A stretch of DNA of 64,000 bases from Cytophagaceae bacterium (GTDB lineage: Bacteria > Bacteroidota > Bacteroidia > Cytophagales > Cytophagaceae): assembly GCA_025454925.1 (NCBI GenBank), contig JALONM010000001.1, positions 1 through 64,000 on the forward strand. Direction: 5' to 3'. Positions 36,701 to 44,229 of the stretch are shown piece after piece. How positions within the stretch are numbered: the first letter of the stretch is position 1; each line of letters begins with the position of its first letter. A program made the translations under genes and the position numbers. The notes beneath the pieces were generated by a model. It saw only the letters and a list, made by a program, of their open reading frames with translations. It searched no databases and was not told the DNA's origin.

Positions 36701-36964
36701 ATATAAAAACGATGACTTACCACTTCCAGAAGCTCCAATCACACCCACGAACTTATTGTTCACCAGCTTCATGAGTACTTCATCGCTCTGTCCTTCCCGT
36801 CCGAAAAACAAATGACTCTCTTCCGTATCGAAAGGACGTAAACCTGGGAACGGATTAGGAAATTGCTGCAAGCGCTTTTCCTTTTTCAGTTCTCGCTCGG
36901 TCTTGGGAAGAGTTTCTGTAATCGTCTCCTGCCCTGTATTAACTTTGGTTGTCACCTCACTCAT
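33767..36964 (-). CDS. nSTAND1 NTPase with TM helix, coiled coil and seven-blade WD40 propeller
   Basis: Residues 37-500 form a STAND NTPase of the nSTAND1 type: NPFPGLRPFDTEESHLFFGR entry motif, Walker A GASGSGKS (77-84), Walker B LILIDQFEE (175-183), then DISHESLMRIW (416-426). One membrane helix follows (525-545), then a ~130-residue coiled coil rich in Ala/Lys/Glu/Gln heptads. The C-terminal ~310 residues hold seven WD40 repeats, enough for a closed propeller. STAND proteins are signal-sensing NTPases that assemble on ligand binding; WD40 domains usually sense or bind the partner. It lies 5 bases after the TIR protein gene. Because of the TM helix, NTPase and propeller should face opposite sides of the inner membrane unless the helix is not inserted. 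The repeated coiled-coil coding DNA gives long false frames on the other strand. Confidence 0.9.
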   Translation of the reverse strand: MSEVTTKVNTGQETITETLPKTERELKKEKRLQQFPNPFPGLRPFDTEESHLFFGREGQSDEVLMKLVNNKFVGVIGASGSGKSSFLYCGVIPILYGGFSTNTGSNWNVVVARPGNSPIENLGEALLRSNVDYVVADADEKKVRRKIVSTLLRSSSLGLVEAVAQTKSSLTQNVLILIDQFEELFRFRRMEEGTGINESLAFVNLLSEAIRQKDSSIYVAITMRSDFIGDCAQFPDLTKFINDSHYLIPQMTREQKRLAIVGPVAVGGSKVSPRLLQQLLNDLGDNPDQLPIMQHSLMRTWTYWAEHHEDGEPIDLPHYEAIGRMAEALSMHANEAYDELTEKQKEICQVMFKALTEKSAESAHGVRRPTRLGTIASIANVPEAELVSVVEAFRKPGRSLLMPPPGIPLSSNTVVDISHESLMRIWTRLKMWVEEESEAVQMYLRLSEAAYMYQQGKTGLWRPPDLQVGVNWYEKNKPTLDWAQRYDPAFERAIVFLETSKKAFETEQRIKEMMQRRTLKRTRMFALIMAVAAVFAIGLGIWALTQKVEAENAKIAALIAEKNAKESEANAKRSEAKAKRSEAKALEALEEAERQKGIALKEKEKAELAKKEAENQAEIARQAKALADRNADIARQNADIAKQNEAKAIEQTKIAEQKTKEALNQRLLSIAKSMAVKSVSLTDTSRKALLAQQAFRFHTGNGGKKHNHDIYEGLYFAVKYLEKEEYNAMVGHSDAIRSIVYSKDGRDLFTAGSDGKILRWDMSKTVKTPVPVFSHGFVYRAIDVSPDEKYLAACSDVSYIQLFDLSNPAVPLQLRGHRGAVWSVCFTSDNKGLYSAGADSTVLYWDLSEQKSKVVYKGKSRLKQVKLSPDGKHLAVASEKGQVILIDRNSNSDQAIIDHKGKVVHSVAFSSDGKYVVSGDELGIVKVYNLQESKLIAVLTDHKARINDIRFSKDGKLMATASFDHTVRLWDFTNLDEEPLILRDHEMWVWSVGFSPDGTKLLAGCVDNLIRVWPTSMEHMSDQICNKVNRNMTGKEWKRYVADDIQYEKTCDQLPSSEFVKEELY

Positions 36965-36969
36965 AGATC

Positions 36970-38451
36970 TTATACTTTAGAAGTGAAAGGTCTTAGTACT
37001 TCTGATAGAAACTCATTCTTATTGTGCATCACCTCAAAGCCATTTTGTTTGAGGAACATTTGGTCGTGCAATTTGGCTCCTTTTTCAACAAATACAGCTT
37101 TGCATTTCATTGTTTTGATGCGTCCAAATCCGGGTGATTTAAGTACATCGTGAGCTTTACTATTCACCCATTTCTCGCTAACCTTACTCATGTAAATGAT
37201 GGCTGCATCGCAACGATTAAGATGCAATTGATGCAGCTGCCGAGCCTCTAAAATAGTTCCTGTAAGCTCAGGAACGATCACCTCATACCCAGAAACTGAC
37301 AAATGATCGGCGAGTTTCTTAGCCTCATCGCGGTCCATTTTATCACAAATCAGGTACACTTGCTGCTTTTCATTGTTTGATTCTGATTGTAGAATCACTT
37401 TTGAATTTGCTCGTGTATTAATTTCGTAAAGTTCGTTGCGAATGATGTTTTTCAACTCTTCCAAAGGTATGGAAAGCACTTCGGCTCCCGCCACCATTTG
37501 AGCATCGCGCTTGAAATTTTCAATGAATAATTTTTGCTGCTCATCCGATACTTTGGAATCGGGTGGGATCCAAATAAAGCGAGGGAAAGCCAAATGATCT
37601 TTTCCAACTTGCTGATTTTTCCAAACGGAATGAGCCGCTGCCACTTTATTCTGCACAGTGGGCAGCGACTTTACCTGCTCTCCGTCCTTATTATAGGCAG
37701 ATCCACTAATAAAATGTATGGAAAGCTTGCAACGTTCCAAATCCGATTTGATGACCTCTTCCAGGTTGGAAGACTCAACATTCAGGTATTGATTGGGAAG
37801 AATGTTGTATCCATGCCGTTGAAGTTCCCTGCGAATAACGTCGCGTTGAATAGCTAGGTCGCGAGGAGGATTAGCCAAGTAAATGTATTCATCGGCACCT
37901 TCCACCGTTAGCACCTCTTCTTTTTTCTTGCCACGTGCTTCCATGATCAAATCATACAATTCATGAGCAAGATCTACCAAGCGCAACCAATACGTACCTT
38001 CTACCTCATTGTTAAAAAAATCATTTATTTCGACACTCTCTCCCGTTTCCAGATTAATGCCGAATAAATTATATCCAATCAGTTCCCTGAATCCATCGGG
38101 CTGCTCAGTAGTAGGCACATAGGTCTTCAATACTTTGAAAACCCTGTGTTGATTCTGCATCTGAAGTTTACCCGCATGGAGCAGTTCTCTGTAAAATCCT
38201 TCCGATTCTTTAACACATGGAACCGTAGTAACATAAGCGGGTGATAGAATAGAAATTAATGCGATGGCTTTATCCGACATGCCTGGATTATTCTTCCCAT
38301 CCGAAATCAGGATAGAAGGTTTTTGGCCCATTAACTGAGTTAACAAGCGATCCAAGAAACGATGGAAGCTCGATACCCATCCAGGCTGCTGGTCGGCAGA
38401 GACGTCATCATTGGGATGATAGCTTATTAGAATATCGTATTCGTATGGCAT
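36970..38451 (-). CDS. TIR-domain protein with three TIR-like modules
   Basis: Module 1 (residues 4-130) starts YDILISYHPNDD and contains a SILSPAYVTTVPCVKESEGF segment, like the 'SPNYL.S.WC..E' part of TIR domains; Glu82 (or Glu84) is where the catalytic NADase glutamate would be. Module 2 (about 187-300) and module 3 (about 364-465: VYLICDKMDRDEAKKLADHL, CDAAIIYMS) have the same alternating pattern but lack a clear catalytic glutamate. TIR domains are protein-interaction modules, and in bacteria many cleave NAD+ or make signalling nucleotides in defence. It has no signal peptide, so it is cytoplasmic. It lies between the transporter/HEAT gene (18 bases) and the STAND gene (5 bases). Module 1 is a confident TIR; the others are a weaker reading. 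Confidence 0.75.
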   Translation of the reverse strand: MPYEYDILISYHPNDDVSADQQPGWVSSFHRFLDRLLTQLMGQKPSILISDGKNNPGMSDKAIALISILSPAYVTTVPCVKESEGFYRELLHAGKLQMQNQHRVFKVLKTYVPTTEQPDGFRELIGYNLFGINLETGESVEINDFFNNEVEGTYWLRLVDLAHELYDLIMEARGKKKEEVLTVEGADEYIYLANPPRDLAIQRDVIRRELQRHGYNILPNQYLNVESSNLEEVIKSDLERCKLSIHFISGSAYNKDGEQVKSLPTVQNKVAAAHSVWKNQQVGKDHLAFPRFIWIPPDSKVSDEQQKLFIENFKRDAQMVAGAEVLSIPLEELKNIIRNELYEINTRANSKVILQSESNNEKQQVYLICDKMDRDEAKKLADHLSVSGYEVIVPELTGTILEARQLHQLHLNRCDAAIIYMSKVSEKWVNSKAHDVLKSPGFGRIKTMKCKAVFVEKGAKLHDQMFLKQNGFEVMHNKNEFLSEVLRPFTSKV

Positions 38452-38469
38452 ACGTGTTGTTTTTTGCGC

Positions 38470-41400
38470 TTATGATTTTCTTAAATCAAGTAATTCTTCA
38501 GCCAGGTGATCATGTTCCAAAACTGTTCTATGTTCCACAAACCCAGCAATTACTCCTTCTGTCATTTCATGCGATTGCGACATCAATTCATAGAAATGAT
38601 CCTTTTCTATTTTATATAACACGCAATCCTCTATCACCACTACATCGTATTGATACAAATCGGTTTCCAGCACTAAATTTTCTCCTACCAAATCTCCACG
38701 CACCAATCTGGCTATGGTTTGATTTCCATCCCGTACTTCAAGCAAGCCGGTTTGGACAGCGTAGATAGGAGCATTGCCTTTGGCTCCGAATTGCAATACT
38801 GTATCTCCTCTGCGAAACTTTACTTCCGAAACCGACTGCGCGATATTGGCTATTAATACTCCGGGGATGGTAGAAAGAGCCTTCACTTCTTTAAGAAAAA
38901 GTACCTTTTCGTAAATCAAATGCTTCCGATTGGATTCATCGTCTTGCGTGAGCATGATAAAATCGAGCTCACGTTTAATTTCAGGATCAATCCGTTTAGT
39001 ACTTTCATGATAACTAACCCGATCTAAGGTATACATGGCATACGCGGCGATTTCGCGAAGCAAGGGATCCGGGTTGAACAAGTTGGCTACTATATCGTTG
39101 GTAAGCAAGGCACCAGGCATTTTCAAATACCGATACATGGCACAGGCTTTCGTCCATCGGTTTATCGAGTTATAATCCTGATTAATTATTTCCATGAGTA
39201 TAGTCACCTGATCGAAACGCTCGCGTAAATAATATTCCTGAAGCCGATTGATTTTTTCCTGAACAGGCAATTCATCCAGCAAGGGGAAAAGAACAGGTTT
39301 CAATTCTTCTGCCACAAACACATTGAGCAACTCAATTGCATACAATACCCCTTCCGAAGTACGGCTCTCAATATTCTGGCGCACGAGCTGAATCGAATTC
39401 GGATCGTATACGAGCGACAACAACATGAAAATATCGTTGTCGTTTTTCTCAATTTCTTCCACAATGGCCATTTTTAATGGCAAAACATCGTCGTCATTTC
39501 CAACTTCCGCATAGGCTGCAATAAGCCAGGCAGAGTTACCAATCTCTTGCTCGATGGTTTGCAAAATCCTCAGGGCTTTTGATCCCTCGGCCTGAAAGCG
39601 GCATCCCGAAAGAGAAAGCAGCACTTGATTCACAACCCTTCGATCGGGAAAGTCAATTTTATTCCATAAAAATGCTACCACCTTTTCTCCACCAAATCGG
39701 CCATACATCTGAATAATCTTTAACATCACCTCAATGGTTTGTCCGGATTTATAAAAGGTAGACTCAAGCGATGGGATGATGGATTCACCAATAGAATACA
39801 ACGAAGCCGCAGCTATATTGCCAAATAGCGGTGAGGAAAGATTTTCAAGAAGTAGTGGAAAAAATTCCTGCCTTCTGGTTTTACCGGCAGATACCAAGGC
39901 AGCAGACTTTACTTTGGTGTTTGGATCGCGCATCAGGTCTATGAGCACCTGAATATTGGTATCGTCTATAATTTTATGAATAAGCTTGGCAGCCAAAAAC
40001 CGATCATTCCAATCGAGGGATTTGGCAAGTTTGTACATACGATGATTAGAGATGGCCAATGTTTCGGCTTCATTTAGTTTTTCAATGGCCTCGTTGGCAA
40101 TTCTTTTTATTTCAGGAGAATCATCCAATTTGATTACATTCCTCAAGGTTGAGATGGAAGCAATGGCTCTATGTTCCGTGAGTTTTTGTATGGCGTAAGA
40201 ACGAATCCGCGGCGATGGATCATAGACCAATTCGTCGGATTGAACTTCCAACATCACTGGTTCTATGCGCTCCATAAGTTTGAGTGTATAAATAATCTTA
40301 TCAGGCTCATGACACTGCAATTCTTTCTTCATTACATTAATCGGAGAATATTCTTTTCGCTCAAACGACAATCTGTTTTTTTGCTTATTCAAGGATTCCA
40401 GCAAGGTGAACTGATAGGACTCAAATAACTTAATGGCTGTAACAAAATAAAAGACACTAATTAGTACAGTTGAAGCACAAATGACCACCTCGCGATTTTG
40501 AGCCAATGCATCTCCAGGCATCAACTGGTAAATTCCAAATAGCACCAATCCGGCAAATGCCCAGGCCAACTGCTTAAACACGCCTTCAATACTGGTTTGT
40601 ATATTATGTCTTACAAAGGAATCGATTGGAAGGAAGAAGTTTTTAAGAATAGGATCTTCGAAGGTATCTTTCGTTAAGGAGAGAAATAATTTCCCACCCG
40701 CAATGCACACAAAAAAGAGCATGGTGCCCCCAATATCTTGCCGGGTTACCTTATCGTAAATCACACGTATTCCCCAGAAATTTCCGATGATGGCCGCCAT
40801 CAAAAAAAAGATAGAAATCAACACCGGCAAAACAACGATTGAAATTTTAACACCAAACTTTTCTATGATTTTATCCCCTGCAAAAATCTGCATGGCGAAT
40901 GATAAAATTGTGAGTGCTCCTCCGTAGAAACCAAGAAAATAAGTCAGGTCCTCTGTTTTTTCGAACGCAGCAGATGAGGCACTCAGGAAAGAATATTCTA
41001 CGAAAAGAGTAATGAGCACCGCAACAAGAAACATAAATCCCAGCAGCCGAATGTATTTATTTTTGATAAAATTATCACCCTCTCCTCTTCTGGTATCCTG
41101 AGAAACCAACGTAGAAAGTTGCTGTGTTCTATGTTTAACAACAAAGTACGATTGCAGAAACAATGCAACGATGGCCGCTCCGGTACTGTAAAAAAAGTAA
41201 TGCTTGGTAGGAACGTTGGTAAAGGCAAAAGTTACCAGGAAGAATGCTAAGGAAGTGGCAAACAAAAATCCTAAATCCACCGTTCCTGTAATTCGTTTTT
41301 CCTGTTTCAAGGTAAACGCTCTGGAAACAGTACCATAAAAGCCCAGGAGGGTTAAGGCATTTAAAGGACCTAACAAGGCGAACGAATACAACAATAATAA

Positions 41401-41793
41401 TTCTGGTGTAATAATTTTTACTGGTGTCAATTCTCCATGCACTTCGGCTTGCACTATTTGCTCGCCCGCCATTTGAAAAGAATAGGTAAGGAAAGCTGTA
41501 AGCAACATGAGTGAAAACTGAGTAATCACCGATAGTTTATCAAATGATACTTTGCGTTGAAGAAATGCAAAAATGACGGTAACAAAAATTCCTAAACCAC
41601 CGGAAAGCATAATGCCAATAGCAATAGAATCTTCACCGTGTACTTTTACGTACTGGTCGAGGAAGAGTGTGTTTACCGCTACATCATAAGTCACCAGAAA
41701 AGCTCCCTGGAAAAAAGATATCAGAAGTAATATATACACCTGTCCCTCTTCGGATGAATCTATATCCAGCAGTTTTCTAAGAAATGCTCTCAT
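38470..41793 (-). CDS. 12-TM nucleotide-transporter-like protein fused to HEAT repeats and a cNMP-binding-like domain
   Basis: Residues 1-450 hold twelve hydrophobic helices with the look of the NTT (ATP/ADP translocase) or MFS-type fold. Residues ~480-950 are HEAT-like helical repeats (SPRIRSYAIQKLTEHRAIAS, NTKVKSAALVSAGKTRR). Residues ~985-1090 are a cyclic-nucleotide-binding-like beta roll (VSEVKFRRGDTVLQFG..., LVRGDLVGENLVLETDLY, VLYKIEKDHFYELM). In that roll the phosphate-binding segment VGENLVLETDLYQYD lacks the arginine found in cAMP-binding CAP and PKA domains, so its ligand may differ. NTT-HEAT fusions are known in bacteria. It is the first gene of the operon, with a palindrome about 45 bases before the start. 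NTT versus MFS needs a profile search. Confidence 0.8.
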   Translation of the reverse strand: MRAFLRKLLDIDSSEEGQVYILLLISFFQGAFLVTYDVAVNTLFLDQYVKVHGEDSIAIGIMLSGGLGIFVTVIFAFLQRKVSFDKLSVITQFSLMLLTAFLTYSFQMAGEQIVQAEVHGELTPVKIITPELLLLYSFALLGPLNALTLLGFYGTVSRAFTLKQEKRITGTVDLGFLFATSLAFFLVTFAFTNVPTKHYFFYSTGAAIVALFLQSYFVVKHRTQQLSTLVSQDTRRGEGDNFIKNKYIRLLGFMFLVAVLITLFVEYSFLSASSAAFEKTEDLTYFLGFYGGALTILSFAMQIFAGDKIIEKFGVKISIVVLPVLISIFFLMAAIIGNFWGIRVIYDKVTRQDIGGTMLFFVCIAGGKLFLSLTKDTFEDPILKNFFLPIDSFVRHNIQTSIEGVFKQLAWAFAGLVLFGIYQLMPGDALAQNREVVICASTVLISVFYFVTAIKLFESYQFTLLESLNKQKNRLSFERKEYSPINVMKKELQCHEPDKIIYTLKLMERIEPVMLEVQSDELVYDPSPRIRSYAIQKLTEHRAIASISTLRNVIKLDDSPEIKRIANEAIEKLNEAETLAISNHRMYKLAKSLDWNDRFLAAKLIHKIIDDTNIQVLIDLMRDPNTKVKSAALVSAGKTRRQEFFPLLLENLSSPLFGNIAAASLYSIGESIIPSLESTFYKSGQTIEVMLKIIQMYGRFGGEKVVAFLWNKIDFPDRRVVNQVLLSLSGCRFQAEGSKALRILQTIEQEIGNSAWLIAAYAEVGNDDDVLPLKMAIVEEIEKNDNDIFMLLSLVYDPNSIQLVRQNIESRTSEGVLYAIELLNVFVAEELKPVLFPLLDELPVQEKINRLQEYYLRERFDQVTILMEIINQDYNSINRWTKACAMYRYLKMPGALLTNDIVANLFNPDPLLREIAAYAMYTLDRVSYHESTKRIDPEIKRELDFIMLTQDDESNRKHLIYEKVLFLKEVKALSTIPGVLIANIAQSVSEVKFRRGDTVLQFGAKGNAPIYAVQTGLLEVRDGNQTIARLVRGDLVGENLVLETDLYQYDVVVIEDCVLYKIEKDHFYELMSQSHEMTEGVIAGFVEHRTVLEHDHLAEELLDLRKS

Positions 41794-41837
41794 GTCTGAT
41801 AAAAATACAAAAGGAATTAAGGCAATTGTATGGCTAA

Positions 41838-41860
41838 TTTAATGATTTTAAATCATTAAA
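41838..41860. promoter_or_regulatory. Perfect palindrome upstream of the TIR/STAND operon
   Basis: TTTAATGATTT (41838-41848), one T, then AAATCATTAAA (41850-41860): two 11-base arms with a single central base. It lies 44 bases before the start codon at 41793. It holds almost no G or C, so it is not a terminator. A dimeric repressor or activator site is the likely reading. Confidence 0.5.
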
Positions 41861-41997
41861 AGCGATTCCATAACTAAAAAAGTAAATAAAGTTAAAAGCT
41901 ATCTATGCTTTAAATGTGAATTATTTAAAGAAAATAGAGTCTCAATTACGAAAAAGATGGATGTAATAATTTAAGCCATTTTGAGTCAAAACAAAAA

Positions 41998-42025
41998 AAG
42001 CCAGGCAGATAGTTTCGCCTGGCTT
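41998..42025 (-). terminator. Terminator of bioB
   Basis: AAGCCAGGC (41998-42006) pairs with GCCTGGCTT (42017-42025). On the minus strand a T7 run follows. It lies 23 bases after the stop codon at 42049. Confidence 0.9.
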
Positions 42026-42048
42026 GATAACGTTTATGCGGGGAAAGG

Positions 42049-43041
42049 TTAATGACAATGGGGTATTTGCTCCACGGAAACGCCTTGTTTAGAAGCCATA
42101 GGACGAATGTTCAGGGTCTGGAATAGTTCCTGATCTTTATCCTTTTCCGGATTTGGAGTAGTAAGCAACTTTTCTCCTGCGAAAATGGAATTAGCACCGG
42201 CTAAAAAACAAAGGGCCTGATCTTCTATACTCATGCGAATGCGGCCTGCGGAAAGGCGAACCATGGACTTAGGCATGAGGATGCGCGCGGTGGCGATCAT
42301 GCGCACCATTTCCCAAATGGAAACCATAGGCTGATTTTCAAGCGGAGTACCTTCTACAGGCACTAAGGCGTTTACAGGTACAGAATCCGGATGCTGCGGT
42401 AAATTAACCAGAGTATGGAGCATACCAATACGGTCCTGATGAGACTCTCCCATTCCAATGATTCCGCCTGAACAAACGGAAAGCTTGGCCTTACGTGCAT
42501 GTTCCAGCGTTTTTAAACGATCGTCGTAGGTACGGGTGGAAATAATTTTATCGTAATGTTCTTCACTGGTATCAAGGTTGTGGTTGTAAGCATACAAGCC
42601 TGCTTCCTTGAGTTTCATGGCCTGCTCTTCGGTGAGCATTCCCAGGGTGCAACAAACTTCCAGTCCAACATCGCTTACGCCCTTCACCATGTCCAGCACT
42701 TTATCAAAGTCTTTATTATCGCGAACTTCCCTCCATGCTGCTCCAAGGCAAAAGCGTGAACTCCCTTTTTCCTTGGCATCTTTAGCCGCGTTTACTACTT
42801 CTTCGACTTCCATCAGCTTTTGTACCTTGACATCAGTATGGTACCTGGCGGCCTGAGGACAGTAAGCGCAATCTTCCGGACAGCCTCCGGTTTTGATAGA
42901 TAATAACGTGCTTACCTGAACTTCCTGAGGATCAAAATTTCTTCTATGTACAGTGGCTGCCTGGTAAATTAATTCCAGTACAGGCCTGTTGTAAATCTCT
43001 GCTATTTCTTCGCGCGTCCAATTATGTCTTATCTCGTCCAT
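42049..43041 (-). CDS. bioB: Biotin synthase
   Basis: This radical-SAM enzyme inserts sulfur into dethiobiotin, the last step of biotin synthesis. The CxxxCxxC cluster motif that binds the 4Fe-4S/SAM centre is [12 protein letters not shown] (Cys54, 58, 61 counted from the start at 43041). Further family features are [30 protein letters not shown] and [23 protein letters not shown], the last with the arginine that helps hold the 2Fe-2S cluster. The 330-residue length is normal. I chose the ATG at 43041 because the 11 residues before it look like upstream sequence. A -7 box TAGATTTG lies about 21 bases upstream. It is a single gene with no other biotin gene nearby. Confidence 0.95.
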   Translation of the reverse strand: MDEIRHNWTREEIAEIYNRPVLELIYQAATVHRRNFDPQEVQVSTLLSIKTGGCPEDCAYCPQAARYHTDVKVQKLMEVEEVVNAAKDAKEKGSSRFCLGAAWREVRDNKDFDKVLDMVKGVSDVGLEVCCTLGMLTEEQAMKLKEAGLYAYNHNLDTSEEHYDKIISTRTYDDRLKTLEHARKAKLSVCSGGIIGMGESHQDRIGMLHTLVNLPQHPDSVPVNALVPVEGTPLENQPMVSIWEMVRMIATARILMPKSMVRLSAGRIRMSIEDQALCFLAGANSIFAGEKLLTTPNPEKDKDQELFQTLNIRPMASKQGVSVEQIPHCH

Positions 43042-43061
43042 ACGTAATTCATAAAGTACCA

Positions 43062-43069
43062 CAAATCTA
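43062..43069 (-). promoter_or_regulatory. -7 box of bioB
   Basis: On the minus strand TAGATTTG matches TAnnTTTG, about 21 bases before the chosen start at 43041. No TTG was found at the usual distance upstream, so this is half a promoter. It lies just beyond that start, inside the longer reading frame, which supports the shorter protein. Confidence 0.4.
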
Positions 43070-43163
43070 ATCAATAAGGATTAAAAGCCATGCTTAAGCG
43101 ATACGATAATGCTAAAATGTGAGCGTATTCTGCCCGATGAGATTAGAAAATAGGAATAAAAAA

Positions 43164-43190
43164 GGCACTGCCGGTAAAACCAGCAGCGCC
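43164..43190 (-). terminator. Terminator of the bTHX gene
   Basis: On the minus strand GGCGCTGCTGG pairs with CCGGCAGTGCC (11 pairs, two of them G-T) around a TTTTA loop, followed by T6. It lies about 75 bases after the stop codon of the small gene at 43265. Confidence 0.8.
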
Positions 43191-43264
43191 AAACAACCAA
43201 ACAAACCAAGTTTGCCAAAGCAAACCTGATTCAAAAATAAGATAAAATCCTGAACTATTGCGTA

Positions 43265-43378
43265 TTATTTTGTCTTAGCAACAGCTTTAGGCTTCGATTT
43301 GGAAGCACGCAAGCGACTTTTACCGAAAGTGCCCTTAGCCAGCTTCCCTCTTTTTGACTTTTTATCACCTTTACCCAT
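43265..43378 (-). CDS. 30S ribosomal protein bTHX
   Basis: This 37-residue, very basic frame starts MGKGDKKSKRGKLAKGTFGK and ends KPKAVAKTK. The 'MGKGDKKSKRGK...GTFGKSR' pattern is that of the THX family, a small protein that fills a cavity at the top of the 30S head. It is followed by a terminator hairpin and lies just downstream of sdhB. Confidence 0.9.
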   Translation of the reverse strand: MGKGDKKSKRGKLAKGTFGKSRLRASKSKPKAVAKTK

Positions 43379-43429
43379 AAATGTAGAATTAGTGTTTAAT
43401 TGTGAGTTTATCAAAAGACAAAATTACAA

Positions 43430-44197
43430 TTATTTCACATTTTGGGAAGTAAATTTAGCCCCAAAATATTCTCTATTCATGCGTGCAATATGTTCCAGAG
43501 AAATTTCTTTAGGACATTCCGCCGAGCAGGCTCCTGTATTTGTGCAAGAACCAAATCCTTCCTCGTCCATAGTCTCCACCATATTCTCGGCACGACGCTT
43601 ACGCTCCGGATCTCCTTGTGGCAACATGGCCAATTGGGAAATTTTTGCAGACACAAATAACATGGCTGAAGCATTTTTACAAGCGGCTACGCAAGCGCCG
43701 CAACCGATGCAAGCTGCCGCAGAAAAAGCCTCGTCGGCATCTTCTTTTCCAATTAAAATATTATTCGCGTCTTTGGTGTTTCCGGTGTTTACCGAAACAA
43801 ATCCACCTGAGGCTATGATTCTATCGAAGGAAGAACGATCTACCACCAAATCTTTGATAACAGGAAATGCCTGTGCTCTCCATGGTTCAACCACAATGGT
43901 ATCCCCGTCGTGGAAAGAACGCATATGCAACTGACAGGTGGTAACTCCCTTTAATGGTCCGTGCGGACGGCCATTGATGTACATGCTGCACATACCACAA
44001 ATACCTTCCCGGCAATCGTGATCAAAGGCAATAGGCGTTTCTCCCTTGCTGATCAGTTGTTCATTCAGCACATCAAACATTTCCAGGAATGACATATCAG
44101 GTGAAATATCTTTAACTTGATACGTAGCAAAAGCTCCCTTATCGTTTTTATTTTTCTGACGCCAAACTTTCAGCGTTAAATTCATTGTTCCGCTCAT
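43430..44197 (-). CDS. sdhB: Succinate dehydrogenase/fumarate reductase iron-sulfur subunit
   Basis: This 255-residue subunit carries electrons between the flavoprotein and the quinone site. The N-terminal ferredoxin-like part holds the 2Fe-2S ligands in [17 protein letters not shown] and a later cysteine in TTCQLH. The C-terminal part holds two cysteine groups for the 4Fe-4S and 3Fe-4S clusters: [17 protein letters not shown] and [15 protein letters not shown]. It is the last gene of the sdhC-sdhA-sdhB operon, 32 bases after sdhA. The three-subunit layout with one cytochrome b is that of Bacteroidota/Epsilon-type enzymes; direction (succinate oxidation or fumarate reduction) is not fixed by sequence. 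Confidence 0.96.
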   Translation of the reverse strand: MSGTMNLTLKVWRQKNKNDKGAFATYQVKDISPDMSFLEMFDVLNEQLISKGETPIAFDHDCREGICGMCSMYINGRPHGPLKGVTTCQLHMRSFHDGDTIVVEPWRAQAFPVIKDLVVDRSSFDRIIASGGFVSVNTGNTKDANNILIGKEDADEAFSAAACIGCGACVAACKNASAMLFVSAKISQLAMLPQGDPERKRRAENMVETMDEEGFGSCTNTGACSAECPKEISLEHIARMNREYFGAKFTSQNVK

Positions 44198-44229
44198 AAC
44201 CTTTCCAATTAGAGTTTCAAACCAAATGC

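Noticed and set aside
43299-43934. 211-residue plus-strand frame over sdhB and the bTHX gene
   Set aside because: It is antisense to two confident genes and has low-complexity, shadow-like sequence.
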